A stretch of DNA of 64,000 nucleotides from an uncultured Bacteroides sp. Its GTDB lineage: Bacteria; Bacteroidota; Bacteroidia; Cytophagales; Cyclobacteriaceae. Below, in pieces: positions 61,804-64,000 of this stretch. Each line of letters begins with the position of its first letter. Within the stretch, counting starts at the first letter, position 1. The notes beneath the pieces were generated by a model. That model made no database searches and was not told where the DNA came from. It saw only the letters and a program-made list of their open reading frames with translations. The position numbers and the translations under genes were made by a program. The DNA is taken from contig CABHOV010000067.1 in NCBI GenBank assembly GCA_902168185.1, positions 62,001 through 126,000 of the forward strand, given 5' to 3'.

Positions 61804-62253
61804 ATGCGGAGGGAAGAAACAGTAGATCATCATATTAAAACAGCATGGCATGCTATTGCCCGAATGTATAATCAACAGGCGGGCAAGTATGATATCACTA
61901 CGTCTATCGGATTTGTTTTGCTGAACATTCATTCAGAAGAAGGAACTCCAGCAACGAAGATTGCTCCACTCATGGGTCTTGAAGCAAGAAGCTTAACGCG
62001 TATGCTCAAAACCATGGAAGAAAAAAAACTTATATACCGCAAGCCTGATCCGACAGACAAACGCTCCATCAGAATTTTTCTGACAGCGCTTGGCAAGAAG
62101 AAAAAAGAAATTTCGCGTCAAACAGTTTTAGTTTTTAATAATGCAGTGCGCCAGGAAATTGATCACGATAAACTTGCCGTGTTCTTTGATGTACTGCAAA
62201 ACATAAATCAGATTGTAGAAAGAAATAACATTTACGAAAAAGTAGAGAATTAA
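61804..62253 (+). CDS. MarR family transcriptional regulator
   Basis: This 149-residue winged-helix regulator has the MarR core: L-N-I-H-S-E-E-G-T-P-A-T-K-I-A-P-L-M at about 40-56, the recognition helix E-A-R-S-L-T-R-M-L-K-T-M-E-E-K-K-L, and the wing R-K-P-D-P-T-D-K-R-S at about 80-89. The 51-base gap to the beta-oxidation gene suggests it controls that operon, with a CoA or fatty-acid ligand possible. A TACCTTCG element at 61777-61784 resembles a -7 box with one mismatch. Confidence 0.93.
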   Translation: MRREETVDHHIKTAWHAIARMYNQQAGKYDITTSIGFVLLNIHSEEGTPATKIAPLMGLEARSLTRMLKTMEEKKLIYRKPDPTDKRSIRIFLTALGKKKKEISRQTVLVFNNAVRQEIDHDKLAVFFDVLQNINQIVERNNIYEKVEN

Positions 62254-62303
62254 CTTCGTGCAGCGTGACATTCATGCACGAACACATCAAATCATAAAGT
62301 AAG

Positions 62304-64000
62304 TATGAAACGTTCTATTCGCAAAGTTGCTGTTTTAGGTTCCGGAGTAATGGGTTCAGCCATTGCCTGTCATTTTGCAAACATTGGTTGCCAGGTTATG
62401 TTATTGGACATTGCACCAAAGGAACTTACCGATGAAGAAAAAGCAAAAGGTCTTACACCAGAAAGTAAGGTTGTAAAAAATCGTATAGTGCAAGGCTCGT
62501 TTGATCGTTCGATCAAATCGAATCCTGGTCCTATATATAGTAAGAAATTTATTTCGCGCATTACGCTTGGCAACTTCGATGATGATATGCCCAAGATCAA
62601 GGATTATGATTGGGTCCTCGAAGTAGTAGTGGAGAATCTTGACATCAAGAAGAAAGTATATGAGCAGGTGGAAAAATTCCGTAAGCCGGGAACACTTGTT
62701 ACTTCCAACACATCTGGTATACCGATTCACTTAATGGCGGAAGGAAGAAGTGAAGATTTTAAAAAGAACTTTGCAGGAACGCACTTTTTTAATCCGCCAC
62801 GCTATCTCAAATTATTTGAGATTATACCAACACCGCATACAGATCCTGAAGTTGTAAAATTTCTGATGCACTATGGCGATCTATACCTTGGAAAAACTAC
62901 GGTGCTTTGTAAAGATACACCTGCGTTTATAGGCAATCGCGTTGGCGTTTGGGGCTTGTTGAAAGTGATTGATGCCATGCGCAAGTTCGATCTCAATGTA
63001 GACGAGATCGATAAGTTGACTGGACCCGTAATCGGACGACCTAAATCTGCAACGTTTAGAACTTCCGACCTGGTTGGATTGGATACGCTCGTAAAAGTTG
63101 CCAACAATCTATATGCAGCGCTGCCGAATGATGAAGGCCGCGAAATGTTTAAACTTCCTGAGGTTGTTAATCAGCTCGAAAAAAATAAGTGGCTTGGTGA
63201 TAAAACAGGACAAGGCTTTTATAAAAAATCAAAAAATGCAAAAGGCGAAACAGAGATCCTGACACTGGACCTTAAATCGCTGGAGTATAAACCAAAGGCG
63301 AAAGCAAAATTTGCTACACTGGAAACAACCAAGACGATTGATAATCTCAAAGATCGATTCAAGGTTTTGCTAGCAGGTAAAGATAAAGCTGGAGATTTTT
63401 ATCGCGACGCTTTTTATGGACTGTTTCAGTATGCGAGCAATCGCATTCCGGAAATTGCAGATGAGCTATATAAAATAGACGATGCTATATGTGCAGGTTT
63501 CGGGTGGGAACTTGGTCCTTTTGAAACGTGGGATGCAGTAGGCGTTGAAAAGGCAATTCAGGGAATGGAAGCTTCCGGGTATAAACCTGCGCAATGGGTT
63601 TACGATATGGTTGCCTCCGGAAATAAATCCTTCTATAAAGTAGAAGGAGGCAAGCGTCAATATTATGATATCCTGTCGAAGGCGTATAAGAACATCCCTG
63701 GTAAGGAAGAGTTTATAATTCTTGAAAACCTTAGTAATAATATAGTCTGGAAAAATGCCGAATCGAAAGTTACTGATCTTGGTGATGGAGTAATCGATTT
63801 CTCATGGCATAGCAAAAGCTATACTTTGGGAAGTTCTGTGATTGAAGGATTAAACAAAGCTATAGATCTGGCGGAAAAGGATTTCAAAGGATTAGTGGTG
63901 GGACATCAGGGTGCTGATTTTTCATTAGGCGCTAATCTTGGACTTGTCTTCATGTTTGCGATCGAACAAGAATACGATGAGATTGATTTCATGGTGCGTC
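62304..64000 (+). CDS. 3-hydroxyacyl-CoA dehydrogenase/enoyl-CoA hydratase fusion, N-terminal part (cut by window edge)
   Basis: The frame opens at 62304 (M-K-R-S-I-R-K-V-A-V-L-G-S-G-V-M-G-S) and runs off the window after about 565 codons. The NAD fold G-S-G-V-M-G-S at 11-17 and the H-F-F-N-P-P motif at about 163-168 mark the dehydrogenase domain first. The enoyl-CoA hydratase domain starts near residue 475 (D-F-S-W-H-S-K). This dehydrogenase-then-hydratase order is the reverse of E. coli FadB. It catalyses two steps of fatty-acid beta-oxidation. A thiolase and an acyl-CoA dehydrogenase often follow, outside this window. Confidence 0.93.

Noticed and set aside
1-64000. CRISPR arrays, tRNA or rRNA genes, insertion sequences and prophage
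   Set aside because: Scanned the intergenic gaps; no regularly spaced repeats, cloverleaf sequences, transposase genes or terminal repeats were found.

Overview
The window looks like a chromosomal segment from a member of the Bacteroidota, most likely of the Cytophagia type. The sequence-based reasons are: a 1308-residue protein with a type IX secretion (T9SS) C-terminal sorting domain; many families typical of the phylum (DUF3857, DUF4175, DUF4382, DUF6263, DUF2911, GH3, orphan FtsX/MacB permeases, an ECF sigma factor with a small membrane partner); hardly any Shine-Dalgarno sites; and promoter candidates matching the Bacteroidota TAnnTTTG element (best case upstream of metK). No rRNA, tRNA, CRISPR array, insertion sequence or phage was seen. 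The assignment is inferred from gene content only.

Layout. 1-9.5 kb: a large secreted protein cut by the window edge, a DUF2905 membrane protein, an RsmI-like methyltransferase and metK, a lysophospholipid acyltransferase divergent from an SDR, and a DUF3857 pair of which only one member keeps the transglutaminase cysteine. 9.6-19 kb: radA, a UbiA prenyltransferase, a Tat-exported sugar-isomerase-like lipoprotein, a geranylgeranyl-reductase-like flavoprotein, a degenerate receiver domain, a PDZ aspartyl protease, a LOG-family protein, an unlisted 40-residue membrane protein, and a PD40/OmpA protein. 19-24 kb: a HisA-like protein lacking its first catalytic Asp, purM, rpiB-tatC, glyA. 24-38 kb: a DinB plus triple TPM operon, DUF2179, DUF6263, GH3, lptB-recJ-collagen-like gene, a SPOR-like protein, fumC, a DUF4382 lipoprotein and a periplasmic binding protein. 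38-43 kb: an ECF sigma/anti-sigma-like pair divergent from a membrane protein, with two matched promoters in the gap; an FtsX-type permease; a frameshifted comF; a carboxymuconolactone-decarboxylase protein.

43-54 kb carries one long run of plus-strand genes (DUF4175, HATPase, ybeY, mnmG, methyltransferase, Big_5 lipoprotein, TPR protein). Three parS-type palindromes lie between ybeY and mnmG. About 4.5 kb further on is an AT-rich gap (about 29% GC by hand count over 180 bases) with a perfect DnaA box and a change in strand composition. I read this as the origin/centromere region of the chromosome; dnaA itself is not in the window. 54.5-64 kb: the giant T9SS cargo protein, a MOSC protein, then the most unusual cluster: an Lgt-like membrane protein lacking canonical Lgt residues, overlapping a radical SAM protein that strongly resembles the archaeal tetraether-lipid synthase (MJ0619/Tes) family, plus a small three-helix membrane protein. 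A MarR regulator and a truncated 3-hydroxyacyl-CoA dehydrogenase/enoyl-CoA hydratase fusion close the window.

The leading candidate for an undescribed system is the Lgt-like/Tes-like/small-membrane-protein operon at 59.3-61.7 kb, a possible lipid cross-linking or lipid-modification pathway. Second are the matched, inverted ECF promoters at 38.8-38.9 kb, and third the parS/origin architecture at 47.6-52.4 kb.
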